Under the pieces are notes generated by a model. That model saw nothing but the letters and a program-made list of their open reading frames with translations. It ran no database searches and had not been told where the DNA came from. Both the position numbers and the translations under genes were made by a program. From positions 20,787 through 84,786 of the forward strand of contig NZ_FNYZ01000023.1 of NCBI RefSeq assembly GCF_900109095.1: a DNA stretch of 64,000 bases. Reading direction: 5' to 3'. Shown piece by piece: positions 18,107-27,646 of the stretch. Within the stretch, counting starts at the first letter, position 1; every line of letters starts with the position of its first letter. The stretch comes from Sphingobium sp. AP50 (GTDB lineage Bacteria > Pseudomonadota > Alphaproteobacteria > Sphingomonadales > Sphingomonadaceae).

Positions 18107-18809
18107 ATGACGGCCAAACGCATTGACAACGCGCACTCGCGACCAGATCGCGGGCAGAGTTGAAAGGCCGCACACGGAAACTGGCCGATCAGGGTTCTCC
18201 GCCGGTCGGATTGGCAGTCCTGCTGGTCGGAGACGATCCTGCCTTGGAAGGCTACGTCCGCAACAAAATAAAGGCTTGCGAAAAGGCAGGCATAGCATCT
18301 TTCTACCAAAGTTTTGCGGCGACGGCATCGACCGCAGGACTGGTCGATGCCATCGCCGAACTCAAGCCGACGACGTAGTATATGGCATATTGGTCCAGTT
18401 GCCCCTGCCGCCCCATGTCGACTTCCACCGGGTTATGACGACAATCGCGGTGGAGAAGGATGTCGACGGCTTTCATCTCTACAATGTCGGCGGTTTAATG
18501 ACGGGAAGCGTGATCGTCTCGCCCTGCACCCCTATTGGTGTCGTCAAACTGCTGGAAAGCGAGGGCGTGCCGATCGACGGCCAGAATGTCGCGGTCGTCG
18601 ATGTCGGCATTAATCATCTGCTCGATGGACGGATCATCGGGGACCTCGATTTTGAAGGCTTGGCGCAGAAAGCATCGGAAATAATCCCGGTCCCCGGCGG
18701 CGTGGGGCCGATGACCGTCGACATACTGCTGGACAACACCATCGCTTTCGCTGAACGAACGTGGGCGGTGGGGGTGCAGGAGACGCGTAGGAAGTTCGCC
18801 AGCGCTTGA
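18107..18809 (+). pseudogene. folD: Methylenetetrahydrofolate dehydrogenase/cyclohydrolase, frameshifted and internally deleted
   Basis: The start MTAKRIDNA follows a GGAGG site in one frame. RKLADQGSPPVGLAVLLVGD to ELKPTT is in a second frame, and DDVVYGILVQLPLPPHVD to the end is in a third, so at least two frameshifts are present (near 18120-18160 and near 18370). In addition the text jumps from GQNVAVV directly to VDVGINHLLDG near 18600. That removes, in frame, the roughly 50-60 residues that carry the NADP-binding GRSxxVGxP loop. The C-terminal PVPGGVGPMT motif is preserved. It would have oxidised the methylene-THF made by SoxA. The product cannot be functional. Confidence 0.9.
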
Positions 18810-18816
18810 TCATGCG

Positions 18817-18830
18817 ATACAATTATGTAT
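18817..18830. promoter_or_regulatory. Operator ATACA-ATTA-TGTAT
   Basis: This exact palindrome lies 152 bp upstream of the dimethylglycine dehydrogenase-like gene and just after the folD remnant. The distance is longer than at the other copies, so the promoter may be distal. Confidence 0.72.
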
Positions 18831-18982
18831 CGTATGTCTCGGCCATGAAGGTCATTTCATATGGACGAGTAAACAAATCAGCCAAAACGGTAATGCAGGC
18901 ATAATAGAGTGCGTGGTCGCAATGCCAGCCGCCGTCACATTTTTGCGGGGCGCTTGGCTGTCCTGAGTGGAGAAAGAATTTC

Positions 18983-21400
18983 ATGAAAACGCATACGCGT
19001 GTAGCAGTGATCGGCGGTGGGGTCGTCGGGTGCAGTGTTCTCTACCATCTGACGAAGCTCGGCTGGACCGATGTCGTCCTGATCGAGCGCAAGGAACTGA
19101 CGGCCGGGTCGAGCTGGCACGCGGCCGGGGGCTTTCATGCGTTGAACAGCGATCCGGGCATCGCCAAGCTACAAAGCTATACCATTGCTCTGTACAAGGA
19201 AATCGAGGAACTGTCCGAGCAGAGCGTCGGCATGCACATGACCGGCGGTCTCAACATCGCCGCGACGCAGGCCCGCTGGGACTTTCTGCGTGCGGATTTC
19301 GCTCGTCATCGTGTGCTTGGCCTGCAAACCGAACTGGTCGGGCCGGAGGAGATCAAGCGCCTTTGCCCGCTGATCGACGTCACCGACGTTCACGGCGCGA
19401 TTTACGACACGCATGAAGGACATGTCGATCCCTCCGGCGTGACCTATGCCTATGCGAAGGCGGCCAAGCTAAACGGCGCGGAAATCTACCGACACACGAG
19501 GGTTATGGACCTGCAACCGACCGGGCGCGGCTCGTGGCGGGTCATAACCGACAAGGGGGAAATTGAGGCCGAGCATGTCGTGAACGCGGCGGGCCTGTGG
19601 GCGCGCGAAATGGGCGCCATGGTCGGCGTTCACCTGCCGCTGGTGCCGATGGAGCATCATTATCTGCTGACGGATGATCTGCCCGAGATCGATGCGTTGG
19701 ATCATGAACTGCCTCTGATCCTCGATCTCGACGCGGAAATCTACATGCGTCAGGAGCGCAAGGGCATGCTCGTAGGCGTTTACGAAAAGGAAGCCACGCC
19801 GTGGGCTGTCGGGGGTACGCCCTGGGACTATGGCGAGACCGAACTGCTCGAACCCCAGCTGGATCGTCTGAGCGATGCTCTGATCAAGGGCTATCAGCGC
19901 TTTCCGGCGGTGGCGGAGGCAGGCATCCGTCGCATCGTTAACGGACCGTTCACCTTCACGCCTGATGGCAATCCGCTGGTGGGCCCGGTACCCGGCGTGC
20001 CTAATTACTGGTCGGCCTGCGGCGTCATGGCGGGCTTCGCCCAAGGCGGCGGCGTCGGTCTGTCGCTCGCCCAATGGATCATCGACGGCGAACCGGAGGT
20101 GGACATTTTCGCCATGGACGTCGCTAGGTTCGGTGACTATGCGACACCAACCTATGTGGCGGACAAGGCGAAGGAATTTTATTCAAACCGGTTCTTGCTG
20201 GCTTATCCCAACGAATATTGGCCCGCGGGACGTCCATGCCGGACCGACGCGCTTTATGATCAGCTGAAGGCGAAAAATGGCGTGTTTGGTGTCAGCTACG
20301 GTATTGAAATTCCGCTCTACTTCGCTGCGGATGGCGAGGAAGCGGTGGAAACGCCGACACTGAAGCGGTCCAATGCCTTTTTTTCGGTCGCGGCGGAAGT
20401 GGCCGGCGTGCGCGACGGTGTTGGCGTGTTCGACAGCTCGTCCTTCGCGAAATATGAGATCAGCGGGCCTCGCGCTGCGCAGGCGCTTGATCGGCTGATT
20501 ACCAATAAACTGCCTTCTGTTGGGAGGATCAGGCTGGCGCCGCTGCTCGGAGAAACCGGCCGGCTGATGGGCGATATGACAGTGATGCGGCTGGCCGAAG
20601 ACCGGTTCATGCTGTTCGGATCGGGCTATCTCCAAAACTGGCATGGCCGCTGGTTCTCCGAGCATCTGGCGGGGGCGGACGTGATTGTCCGCAACCTGAC
20701 GAACGAACAGGGCGGCCTCATCCTGATGGGACCGCGTTCGCGGGAATTGCTGGAGCGGGTGACGGCGATGGATCTGACGCCCACAGCGTTTCCATTCATG
20801 GCGGTGCGCGAAGGCGATGTCGGTTTCGCGCCGGCGACGGTGGCGCGGCTTTCCCTGTCGGGCGAGCTGGGCTTTGAAATTTATGTGCCGGCGGTCAATC
20901 TGCGCTCCGTCTATGCCGCGATCGAGCAGGCGGGTGCCGACCTCGGTCTGGTGGATTTCGGGCTTCACGCGCTCAATTCCATGCGGCTGGAAAAGGGCTT
21001 TGGTGTCTGGAGCCGCGAGTTCAGTCGTGATTATATCCCATCGGCGGCCGGGCTTGACCGGTTCGTCGCATTCGACAAACCCGATTTTATCGGGCGCGAC
21101 GCGGCACTGGCGGCCCGCGAAACGCCTTCAGCCCAGATGCTGGTGCTTATGACGGTTGATGCTACAGATGCGGACGCCGCAGGTTATGAGCCGGTCTGGC
21201 TGGGCGATGAGCGCGTCGGCTTCGTGACCTCTGGCGGCTATGGTCATCGTACCGGGACCAGTCTTGCGATGGGTTATGTCGACCGCGTGGTGGCAGAGAG
21301 CGATCAACCCTTGGAAGTTTCGGTGCTCGGCGAACGCAGGACGGCCCGGATCGTGCGAGGGGCGCTTTACGATCCGGAAAACCGGCTCGCTCGCGCCTGA
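18983..21400 (+). CDS. Dimethylglycine/sarcosine dehydrogenase-like flavoprotein
   Basis: This 805-residue protein has the full DMGDH/SardH layout. An N-terminal FAD-binding DAO domain (VAVIGGGVVGCSVLYHL) is followed by the covalent-flavin histidine His46 in SSWHAAGGF, a middle FAO domain, and a C-terminal tetrahydrofolate-binding GCV_T domain (about 430-800). It is predicted to remove N-methyl groups oxidatively from dimethylglycine, sarcosine or another N-methyl amino acid. The exact substrate is unclear because family members differ. The start is supported by GGAGAAAG upstream. It is followed by an MFS gene after 2 bp and preceded by an operator. Downstream of it in the pathway would be the sarcosine oxidase encoded at 12-17 kb. 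Confidence 0.88.
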   Translation: MKTHTRVAVIGGGVVGCSVLYHLTKLGWTDVVLIERKELTAGSSWHAAGGFHALNSDPGIAKLQSYTIALYKEIEELSEQSVGMHMTGGLNIAATQARWDFLRADFARHRVLGLQTELVGPEEIKRLCPLIDVTDVHGAIYDTHEGHVDPSGVTYAYAKAAKLNGAEIYRHTRVMDLQPTGRGSWRVITDKGEIEAEHVVNAAGLWAREMGAMVGVHLPLVPMEHHYLLTDDLPEIDALDHELPLILDLDAEIYMRQERKGMLVGVYEKEATPWAVGGTPWDYGETELLEPQLDRLSDALIKGYQRFPAVAEAGIRRIVNGPFTFTPDGNPLVGPVPGVPNYWSACGVMAGFAQGGGVGLSLAQWIIDGEPEVDIFAMDVARFGDYATPTYVADKAKEFYSNRFLLAYPNEYWPAGRPCRTDALYDQLKAKNGVFGVSYGIEIPLYFAADGEEAVETPTLKRSNAFFSVAAEVAGVRDGVGVFDSSSFAKYEISGPRAAQALDRLITNKLPSVGRIRLAPLLGETGRLMGDMTVMRLAEDRFMLFGSGYLQNWHGRWFSEHLAGADVIVRNLTNEQGGLILMGPRSRELLERVTAMDLTPTAFPFMAVREGDVGFAPATVARLSLSGELGFEIYVPAVNLRSVYAAIEQAGADLGLVDFGLHALNSMRLEKGFGVWSREFSRDYIPSAAGLDRFVAFDKPDFIGRDAALAARETPSAQMLVLMTVDATDADAAGYEPVWLGDERVGFVTSGGYGHRTGTSLAMGYVDRVVAESDQPLEVSVLGERRTARIVRGALYDPENRLARA

Positions 21401-21402
21401 CC

Positions 21403-22695
21403 GTGAAGGAGGAGGGCGCCCTGCCTCGGCATGATCCGGACCGCTGGTATGTACTGCTGGTGCTGATGTTGGTATATACCCTCAACATTGCGGACCGCTT
21501 CGTCGTGTCGACTCTGATTGAGCCGATCAAGGCGGAGTTCGAGTTGAGCGACGGAGCAGTCGGTCTGTTGACCGGTGCTGCGATGGCGGTGTTCTACGTC
21601 GCGGCGGGCGTTCCCCTTGGCTTGGTTGCCGATCGCACCAGCCGCATGCGGCTTATCGTTTTCTCCCTGACCGCCTGGTCGGCGCTGACCGCCTTGTGCG
21701 GCATGACGCACAGCTTTGCACAACTGCTGGTAGCACGGATCGGCGTTGGCATCGGTGAGGCTGGTGGCACGCCGGCCTGCCAATCGTTGCTGGCGGACAA
21801 ATTTCCGCCCCGGGCGCGGGGCTTTGCCCTTACCCTCTTTGCGTTGGGGGCCGCCTTGGGGGCGGCATTGGGTTCGTCACTAGGCGGTTATCTGTCCGAC
21901 CATTATGGCTGGCGTACGGTATTGATCGTTTTCGGCGCACTGGGCCTGCCGCTCGCGGTGCTGGTTGCGCTGACCGTGCGGGAGCCGCAACGGGGACGGC
22001 TAGACGATGCACCCCTAGCGCGGACTGTGCGGTTGCGGACCACGCTGGCGTTCGTCGGGCAGCAGCGGTCGCTGTTGCATGTCATCGCGGGGGCGACCGT
22101 GGTCACCTTCTGGGGATGGGGTCTGCTGTGGTGGACTCCGTCTTTCCTGATGCGTAGCTACAACATGTCCCTCCAGCAGAGCGGCGAGCTTCTGGGATGG
22201 ATGCATGCTGTGGGAGGAACGGGCGTGACGCTTGGCACCGCCTGGGTCATGAAGTTCCTCCAGCATCGTCATCCGCGCTGGCAGACGCGCTTCGTCGCGA
22301 TCGCCACGGTCCTTCCGACCTTCCCTTCAACCCTGGCTTATGCCACGGTTTCACCGGGGGTCGCAATCGGTGCGATGTGGCTTTTCGTGCCGTTGATCTA
22401 TCTTTATATCGGCCCGACGCTGGCGCTGGCGACCAATCTCGTTCCGGCAACGATGCGGTCGTTGACCTGCGCGTTCATTGTTTTTGCCGCCAATGTCGCC
22501 AATCTGCTGATTGCCCCGCTTGCCATTGGCGCGCTTTCCGACCTTGTTGCGCCGCATCTGGCCGACCCGTCCCATTCGCTGCGCTGGGTCTTGGTCGGGA
22601 CCAGTCTGACTGGATTCTGGGCGGCGTGGCATTATTGGCGAGCCGCGCGGGGGTTGCAGGAAGAATTGGCGCGAGCAGGCACCGCGCACCTCTGA
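21403..22695 (+). CDS. MFS transporter (Spinster-like)
   Basis: This roughly 430-residue 12-helix carrier has the N-terminal NIADRFVVSTLIEPIKAEFE motif, then GEAGGTPACQSLLADKFPP and the GWRTVLIVFGALGLP turn, all typical of sphingomonad Spinster-type MFS proteins. The first possible codon is GTG at 21403, only 2 bp after the upstream stop; the AAGGAGGAG at 21406-21414 could instead serve a near-cognate start around 21421, so the exact start is uncertain. Co-transcribed with the dehydrogenase, it probably carries its substrate across the inner membrane. Related carriers are at 32152-33429 and 59825-61165. Confidence 0.85.
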   Translation: MKEEGALPRHDPDRWYVLLVLMLVYTLNIADRFVVSTLIEPIKAEFELSDGAVGLLTGAAMAVFYVAAGVPLGLVADRTSRMRLIVFSLTAWSALTALCGMTHSFAQLLVARIGVGIGEAGGTPACQSLLADKFPPRARGFALTLFALGAALGAALGSSLGGYLSDHYGWRTVLIVFGALGLPLAVLVALTVREPQRGRLDDAPLARTVRLRTTLAFVGQQRSLLHVIAGATVVTFWGWGLLWWTPSFLMRSYNMSLQQSGELLGWMHAVGGTGVTLGTAWVMKFLQHRHPRWQTRFVAIATVLPTFPSTLAYATVSPGVAIGAMWLFVPLIYLYIGPTLALATNLVPATMRSLTCAFIVFAANVANLLIAPLAIGALSDLVAPHLADPSHSLRWVLVGTSLTGFWAAWHYWRAARGLQEELARAGTAHL

Positions 22696-22809
22696 CTGGA
22701 GCATCCTGCGAAGGGGTAGGAGAAGGTTCGCGCTTAAGAAGATGCTGCACAAGAACTGGCGAGCGCTTCACGCGTCTGATCAAACCGCAGCGCGCTCTAA
22801 GGGCGCGGT

Positions 22810-24316
22810 TCACTCACCCACCAGAGAAGCGCTCCTGGGTAGAGGAGGTGCTTGCAGGGTCCGCGCGATAAATGCCTTGGCATCCTTGTCAAACGCCTCG
22901 TGCGGAACGCATTGGTCTGAATCATAATGAACGACTGTAAGCTGGTCCTTGCGTTCGGCCGGAATCTGCGCCGCGACATAGTAGACGCCGACGGGCGGGC
23001 TGGCCCAGTCATAATAGCCTTCCCCGAGAAAGACGTGGACGCCCTGGGCGACGATTAGGTGAAAGGCCGGGAGGATGATCTCGATCCCGATGCCCACGGG
23101 CGCCTGTTCCAGACCCATGCCCCATTAGACCCGCATCCAGTCCGAAAAACCGTCTTTACCGGCCAGCCGCCACCAAATGGCCCGGCATAATAGTCGCTTG
23201 ACGTCATACCCAATGTCCGGTTGAGAAGCGGACGCTCCGCCAAACCGGGATGGGCATTGCACTGTGGCATCAGCGCCGCGTCATAGGCGCCCGTCTGGAG
23301 TGGCCAGGCGATACGGGTGTTGTGGAAGCTGATCGATTTGCCTTGATCGCGCAGCAATTCGTTGGCGAGATCTTCCGCCCCGACCTTCAGGCCATAGCGT
23401 TCGATCACTTCGGGACGCAGGCCGGAGTAGCGCGCCATCTCGCGGGCGATCCGATGGCGGTCCTCGGCCGGGAGCATATTGCCCTTGGCAATGGCAGGCA
23501 GGTAAACGTCATAAGCCCATTCCCGCGCCTGCGCAGACGACTTTGTCGCGATCAGTCTGAAGATCGGCGGTCAGCTTGCCATGGGCTTGCGCGATCACGG
23601 CAAAACCAGGGATCAGATTGGCGTAATAGCTGTCGGACCCGATCGTCGCCAGACTCAAGCCCTCGGCCGACACGATGACGCCACGAATCGGGATGCCACG
23701 GCCAAGTGCCGCGTCGGCCACCATGATCGACCGAACGCTGGCCCAGCTGCCGCCGGTCAGGAAGATCGGCGCGTCGGTCGTCTGATAGCGTCGCAGGTAA
23801 AGGCGGACGATGTCCACCATCGGATCCCGTTCCGCCTTGATTCCCTAGAAAAGAGGCGCAAATTCGGGCTTGCTGATGCGACTATAGCCCGTCCCCACAG
23901 GATGGATCAGCACTATGTCGGTCGATGCCAGCATGGTGTCGGGATTGTCGATTAGGCTTGCCCGGCCATTCTCCGTTTTGTTGATTAGCGGAGTCGATTC
24001 GCTGAGCGATGCGGCGCCCCCGGCCCGCCTGGAAAGGAGAAGGTGACTGGACGGGGCGGAGTGGTATCGGGTTGATCGGCGGTATAGGAGACAAAATAGA
24101 TATGGCAGTCTCTTACCGCGACGCGTCATCCAAAAGACGTAAAAAACCCGCACACGCGGTATAGCGCATTCGCCTTCCGTCCTGCAGCTTAACCACATGT
24201 CAAGTGACTGTGACATCGCCACGACCCGCTTCCACCATGGGGATGGATCTTGCCGCTGCAGCCAGCCCCGGCATAAGACCAGGCGCGGCAAGCAGCGCGG
24301 CTGCGCTCACCATCAT
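22810..24316 (-). pseudogene. S10 serine carboxypeptidase, multiply frameshifted
   Basis: A signal peptide (MMVSAAALLAAPGL) starts at 24316 and is soon followed by a stop. Recognisable S10 pieces then appear in successive frames: FPGGPGAASL (oxyanion region), DTMLASTDIVLIHPVGTGYS, FLTGGSWASVRS (nucleophile region, degenerate from GESYGS), GMTSSDYYAGPFGGGW and VHYDSDQCVPHEAF near the end. At least four lesions lie at about 24190, 23845, 23500 and 23110. It sits at the 3' end of the operon beginning with the intact S10 at 27647-29242 and appears to be a decayed paralog of it. Confidence 0.85.
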
Positions 24317-24417
24317 GATGGCAATTTGGGTATGAGTGGTCTCTTTCCATTTGGAGAAAAGATCAATTTTCTCCCGCCGGTCCGCGCGACGGAGCGGACC
24401 GGCGGTGCAGGCTGCGG

Positions 24418-25389
24418 TCAGCGTTGCAGGGCTTTGCTGTGGACATATCCGGCAGCGGCCAGATCCTGCACCACATGGCCCAGCGATTTGTAGAGAGTGA
24501 TGTCTTCGTTGGAAGTTCTACCATCGATCTGGCCGAGCAGGACCTCCCCAATCTCTGCGACGATATGATCATCGTCGATCAGCCCTGCTGCCTTGGCGTT
24601 CAAAAACTCAGCCCCGGCCGCCAGCACCGATCGTCGACTGTCCGCGATGAAGCGGCTACCGACGACCAGCGCGTCGTCGATCTCGACCGGACCGGCATGG
24701 CTGGATCCCACGATATTGACATGCGATCCGGGGCGGACCCATTCGCCCAGTAAGACAGGGGTCGCGGAACCGGTTACAGTGCAAATGATGTCGGCGTCCT
24801 GCGCTGCCAGCCGCCCGTCCATCACGGCGCGCGCCGGAACCCCCGTGGCCGCCTCCGCCCGAACGGCAAAGGCCTCCGCCGCATCTTGGCTGCGCGCCCA
24901 GACGATAATCTCGCTCAACGCGCGGACCTTCGCTATCGCCCGCACATGCGTCCATGCCTGCGCGCCGCAGCCATAGACGGCCAGCCTGCTCGCGTCCGGG
25001 CGGGCGAGCGCGTCGGTCGCGACCGCGCTCGCCGCCGCCGTCCGGATGTGCGTGACTTCGCCCGCGTCAGCGATGCAGGCGACCGTACCGTCGGCGCGAT
25101 CGAACAACACAACGACACCCCGATGAGCCGACCGGCCGGGGTCGTTGCGGTCGGCATAAGCGGTGATCACCTTGGCGCCGAAACCATGCGGCGCTTCCAG
25201 CATGCCAGGCATCAGAGCGAAGAGATCGCCTGGCGCGAGCGGTATGATGGTGCGCAGCGGCTGTTCCGTGCCGCCCGCAGTGAAGTTGCGCATCGCATCT
25301 CGCACAGCGCCGATGCACCCTTCAAAGTCCAACAGTTCGCGAACCTGATCGGCATCGTAAAAGGGGATGGAGCGGGATGTGGACGTCAT
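24418..25389 (-). CDS. Ornithine cyclodeaminase / mu-crystallin family protein
   Basis: This protein has 323 residues from the ATG at 25389, which gives the short N-terminus MTSTSRSIPFYDADQVREL. The family features HRGVVVLFD, TAAASAVATDALARPD and the NAD-binding VYGCGAQAWTHVRAI are present, with VGSSHAGPVEIDD near the C-terminus. Members include ornithine cyclodeaminase, ketimine reductases and N-methyl or opine-type amino acid dehydrogenases. In this N-demethylation neighbourhood an imine-reducing or cyclic-amino-acid role is plausible but unproven. The start overlaps the end of the Rieske remnant upstream. The sequence is intact. Confidence 0.85.
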   Translation of the reverse strand: MTSTSRSIPFYDADQVRELLDFEGCIGAVRDAMRNFTAGGTEQPLRTIIPLAPGDLFALMPGMLEAPHGFGAKVITAYADRNDPGRSAHRGVVVLFDRADGTVACIADAGEVTHIRTAAASAVATDALARPDASRLAVYGCGAQAWTHVRAIAKVRALSEIIVWARSQDAAEAFAVRAEAATGVPARAVMDGRLAAQDADIICTVTGSATPVLLGEWVRPGSHVNIVGSSHAGPVEIDDALVVGSRFIADSRRSVLAAGAEFLNAKAAGLIDDDHIVAEIGEVLLGQIDGRTSNEDITLYKSLGHVVQDLAAAGYVHSKALQR

Positions 25390-26643
25390 CAAACTGTACC
25401 TTTTTAATATAAATTCGGTCGATTCCGGAAATTTCATGCTGCGAAAGCAGGCTCTCCATCGTCGCGACATAATCGCAGACAAAGGCCGACATCCGAGCCT
25501 CCAGCGCGGTATAAGGCTCCGGCCAATAAGCGGGCGAAGCGACCCCCGCCGCATTTTGCTCCCCGATCGTCCTGTCCTGGCGCATCGTGACATTCCACAT
25601 GAATGTCAGGTCATCCATGTGGATCGATGCAAGCTCGGCTTGCTCGTCCACCAGCCAAGTCAAAGCGACATCGGTGTCTTCAGGGCCGTGCGGCATGAAC
25701 TGGAAAAGGACGATATGGTCGTTATAGGAACTTGCGAAGCAGAGTTGGTCGAAGTGGAAGGCCGTTTCGTCGCAATCATATTGATCGAATTCACCCATAA
25801 GAGCGGCGATCGCATCACCGCCGCGTGATGCGGTCTTTCGATCGAGGCCGATCGGCTGATGATAGAGGGAAATGTGAACCGCCTCTGTGCCGCCCTGTCC
25901 GCAGGCGCTGCCATAATAGGGGGAACCGCTCAACCCGGACCGCCATTGTGCCACGAAATCCTGCCAGCTGTCAGCGGCTGCGCTGTCGGGGATTTCTGAG
26001 ATGGCGACAGGCCCATTCATGCGGAAATATGCGGGTTGTGCCGGCCGGCAATGATGACATTCGAAGAAGTTTTCGAGCACCAGGTTCAAGTTTGCGCGGG
26101 TGGGATATTTACGCTGCACCGCAACATTATTCCGGGCAAAGTCCTGATGGCGCATGGCTGGGCGCAAGGCCTCCCCGAGCGGCGCTAGGTCCGGCAGCAC
26201 ATCCGGATTTACCCTGTAGAAGATCAGACCCTCGACCTCGTGGCAGGTGACCGGGCGCAGGGCCAGATCCGCCGCGTCGGTGCCATTGGGCAGATCCTTA
26301 ACGCTGTGCAGTTCTCCGGTCAGTCGGAGAGACCAGGCATGGTAAGGGCAGACAAGCAGCGGACTCTTGCCATCCTGCTTGCGGATTCTTGATCCGCGGC
26401 GGGTGCAGACATTGTGGAACTCGCGATAGCCGCCGGCGCCCGCATTTACCACGATGATTTCTTGTCCGAACAGAAACTGGACGACATGCGCGTCCAGCTG
26501 GGGCAGTTCGTGACATGGGCGACGACCGTCCATTTCCGAGAGAAGATCAACTGCTCCTCCAGCGCGCGAGTGCTCGCCTCGCGGTAGAAAGGGCGCTCCA
26601 AACACCAGCCGGGCCGATAGCAACTGAGCAGGTCTTCAATCAT
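25322..26643 (-). pseudogene. GbcA-like Rieske oxygenase alpha subunit, frameshifted and missing metal ligands
   Basis: Two frames join near 26520: the N-terminus MIEDLLSCYRPGW to WTVVAHVTN, then HELPQLDAHVVQFLFGQE onward. The Rieske motif reads VCTRRGS instead of C-x-H-R-G, so the first cluster histidine is Arg (CAC to CGC would do it); CPYHAW is kept. In the catalytic domain ENFFECHHCRPAQP has Gln where the second iron histidine should be (H-x4-H to H-x4-Q). The overall pattern resembles glycine-betaine/stachydrine-type N-demethylases. The start overlaps the dipeptidase stop by 4 bp. The frameshift plus loss of one ligand in each metal site indicates an inactive gene. No reductase partner is nearby. 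Confidence 0.82.
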
Positions 26644-27638
26644 TTCCAGACGATTTTCGCCACGCGTAGAAAGTTTCCGCCCAAAATTCCTTTCAGCGTA
26701 TCGCCATCATAACCGCGTTCGATCAAGATCGCGACCACCTGCGGCAGATCGCCGGGTGGAAGGAAACTGATAGAACCGTCATGGTAGCCTTCTTCGACCG
26801 GCCAATATTCCGGATTCTTCGCGACGATCTCATCAATATCTGCGACCTCTACCGGGAAGCCATAGTCCAGCCCCAATCCCACATGATCGGGACCCGCAAC
26901 CGCGACGATATGGTCGATATGATCTGCCATGCGCTGCGCAAGTGGAGCTTCGCGCCCCAACATCAGATCAATGCCGTTCACGCCGATCACCCCGCCGGTG
27001 GCGGCGCAGGCCCGGATTTGTTCGTCTGTGATGTTGCGCCCATGCGGCGCCACGGCCTTGGCATTGGAATGGGAGAAGATAACCGGTTGCGCTGAATGGG
27101 CCATCGCGTCCATGCTGGTACGATAACCGGCGTGACTGACGTCGACAAACATGCCGACGCGGTTCATCTCTTCGATGACGGAGCGGCCGAAGGCTGTCAG
27201 GCCGCAATCCTCGTCATGGCATCCGCCGCCCGCCGCCGAATTGCGGTTATAGGCGAAATGCATTTGGCGCACGCCTAGATGATGGTAGAATTCGACCATT
27301 TCGATGCGTTCGTCGAGCGCCGCCATTCCTTCAAGATCGAAGCTAACGGCCAGCCTGCGCTCAGCTACTGCGGCGGCGATGTCGTCTGCCGTCGATGCCA
27401 GCCGGTAGAGGTCCGGCCGGGCAATAATGCGGTGCCGGAAATTGGCGACAGTCCGCACGCATTCCTGCCAGGGCATGAGATCGAAGCCGACATTGATTGA
27501 CAGATAGTCGACCCCGGCGCGGCTCCAGATTGACAGATTGTCCAGATCCGCAGCCGGATCAGGCATGAAGCCGGAATGGGTGTCCCAAACAAGGCTGTTT
27601 TCGATTAGGGCGCTTGCCCGCTGTTCAGCGTCCATCAT
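26640..27638 (-). CDS. M19-family (membrane-type) dipeptidase
   Basis: This 332-residue zinc dipeptidase has metal-site segments visible as WDTH (Asp19, His21), SFDLEGMAAL (Glu), FVDVSHAG and IFSHSNAKAV (two His), plus GLGLDYGF near the C-terminal end. It has no signal peptide, so it is probably cytosolic. The gene begins 8 bp after the S10 gene and its stop overlaps the Rieske gene start. M19 enzymes also occur in betaine/dimethylglycine catabolic operons of Pseudomonas, so the association with N-demethylation genes is not unique to this locus. It may cleave the dipeptides released by the S10 enzyme. Confidence 0.9.
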   Translation of the reverse strand: MMDAEQRASALIENSLVWDTHSGFMPDPAADLDNLSIWSRAGVDYLSINVGFDLMPWQECVRTVANFRHRIIARPDLYRLASTADDIAAAVAERRLAVSFDLEGMAALDERIEMVEFYHHLGVRQMHFAYNRNSAAGGGCHDEDCGLTAFGRSVIEEMNRVGMFVDVSHAGYRTSMDAMAHSAQPVIFSHSNAKAVAPHGRNITDEQIRACAATGGVIGVNGIDLMLGREAPLAQRMADHIDHIVAVAGPDHVGLGLDYGFPVEVADIDEIVAKNPEYWPVEEGYHDGSISFLPPGDLPQVVAILIERGYDGDTLKGILGGNFLRVAKIVWK

Positions 27639-27646
27639 ACTGTCTC

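Noticed and set aside
20183..20968. 261-residue minus-strand frame opposite the dimethylglycine dehydrogenase-like gene
   Set aside because: It is a shadow of a clearly intact gene and has no recognisable domain.
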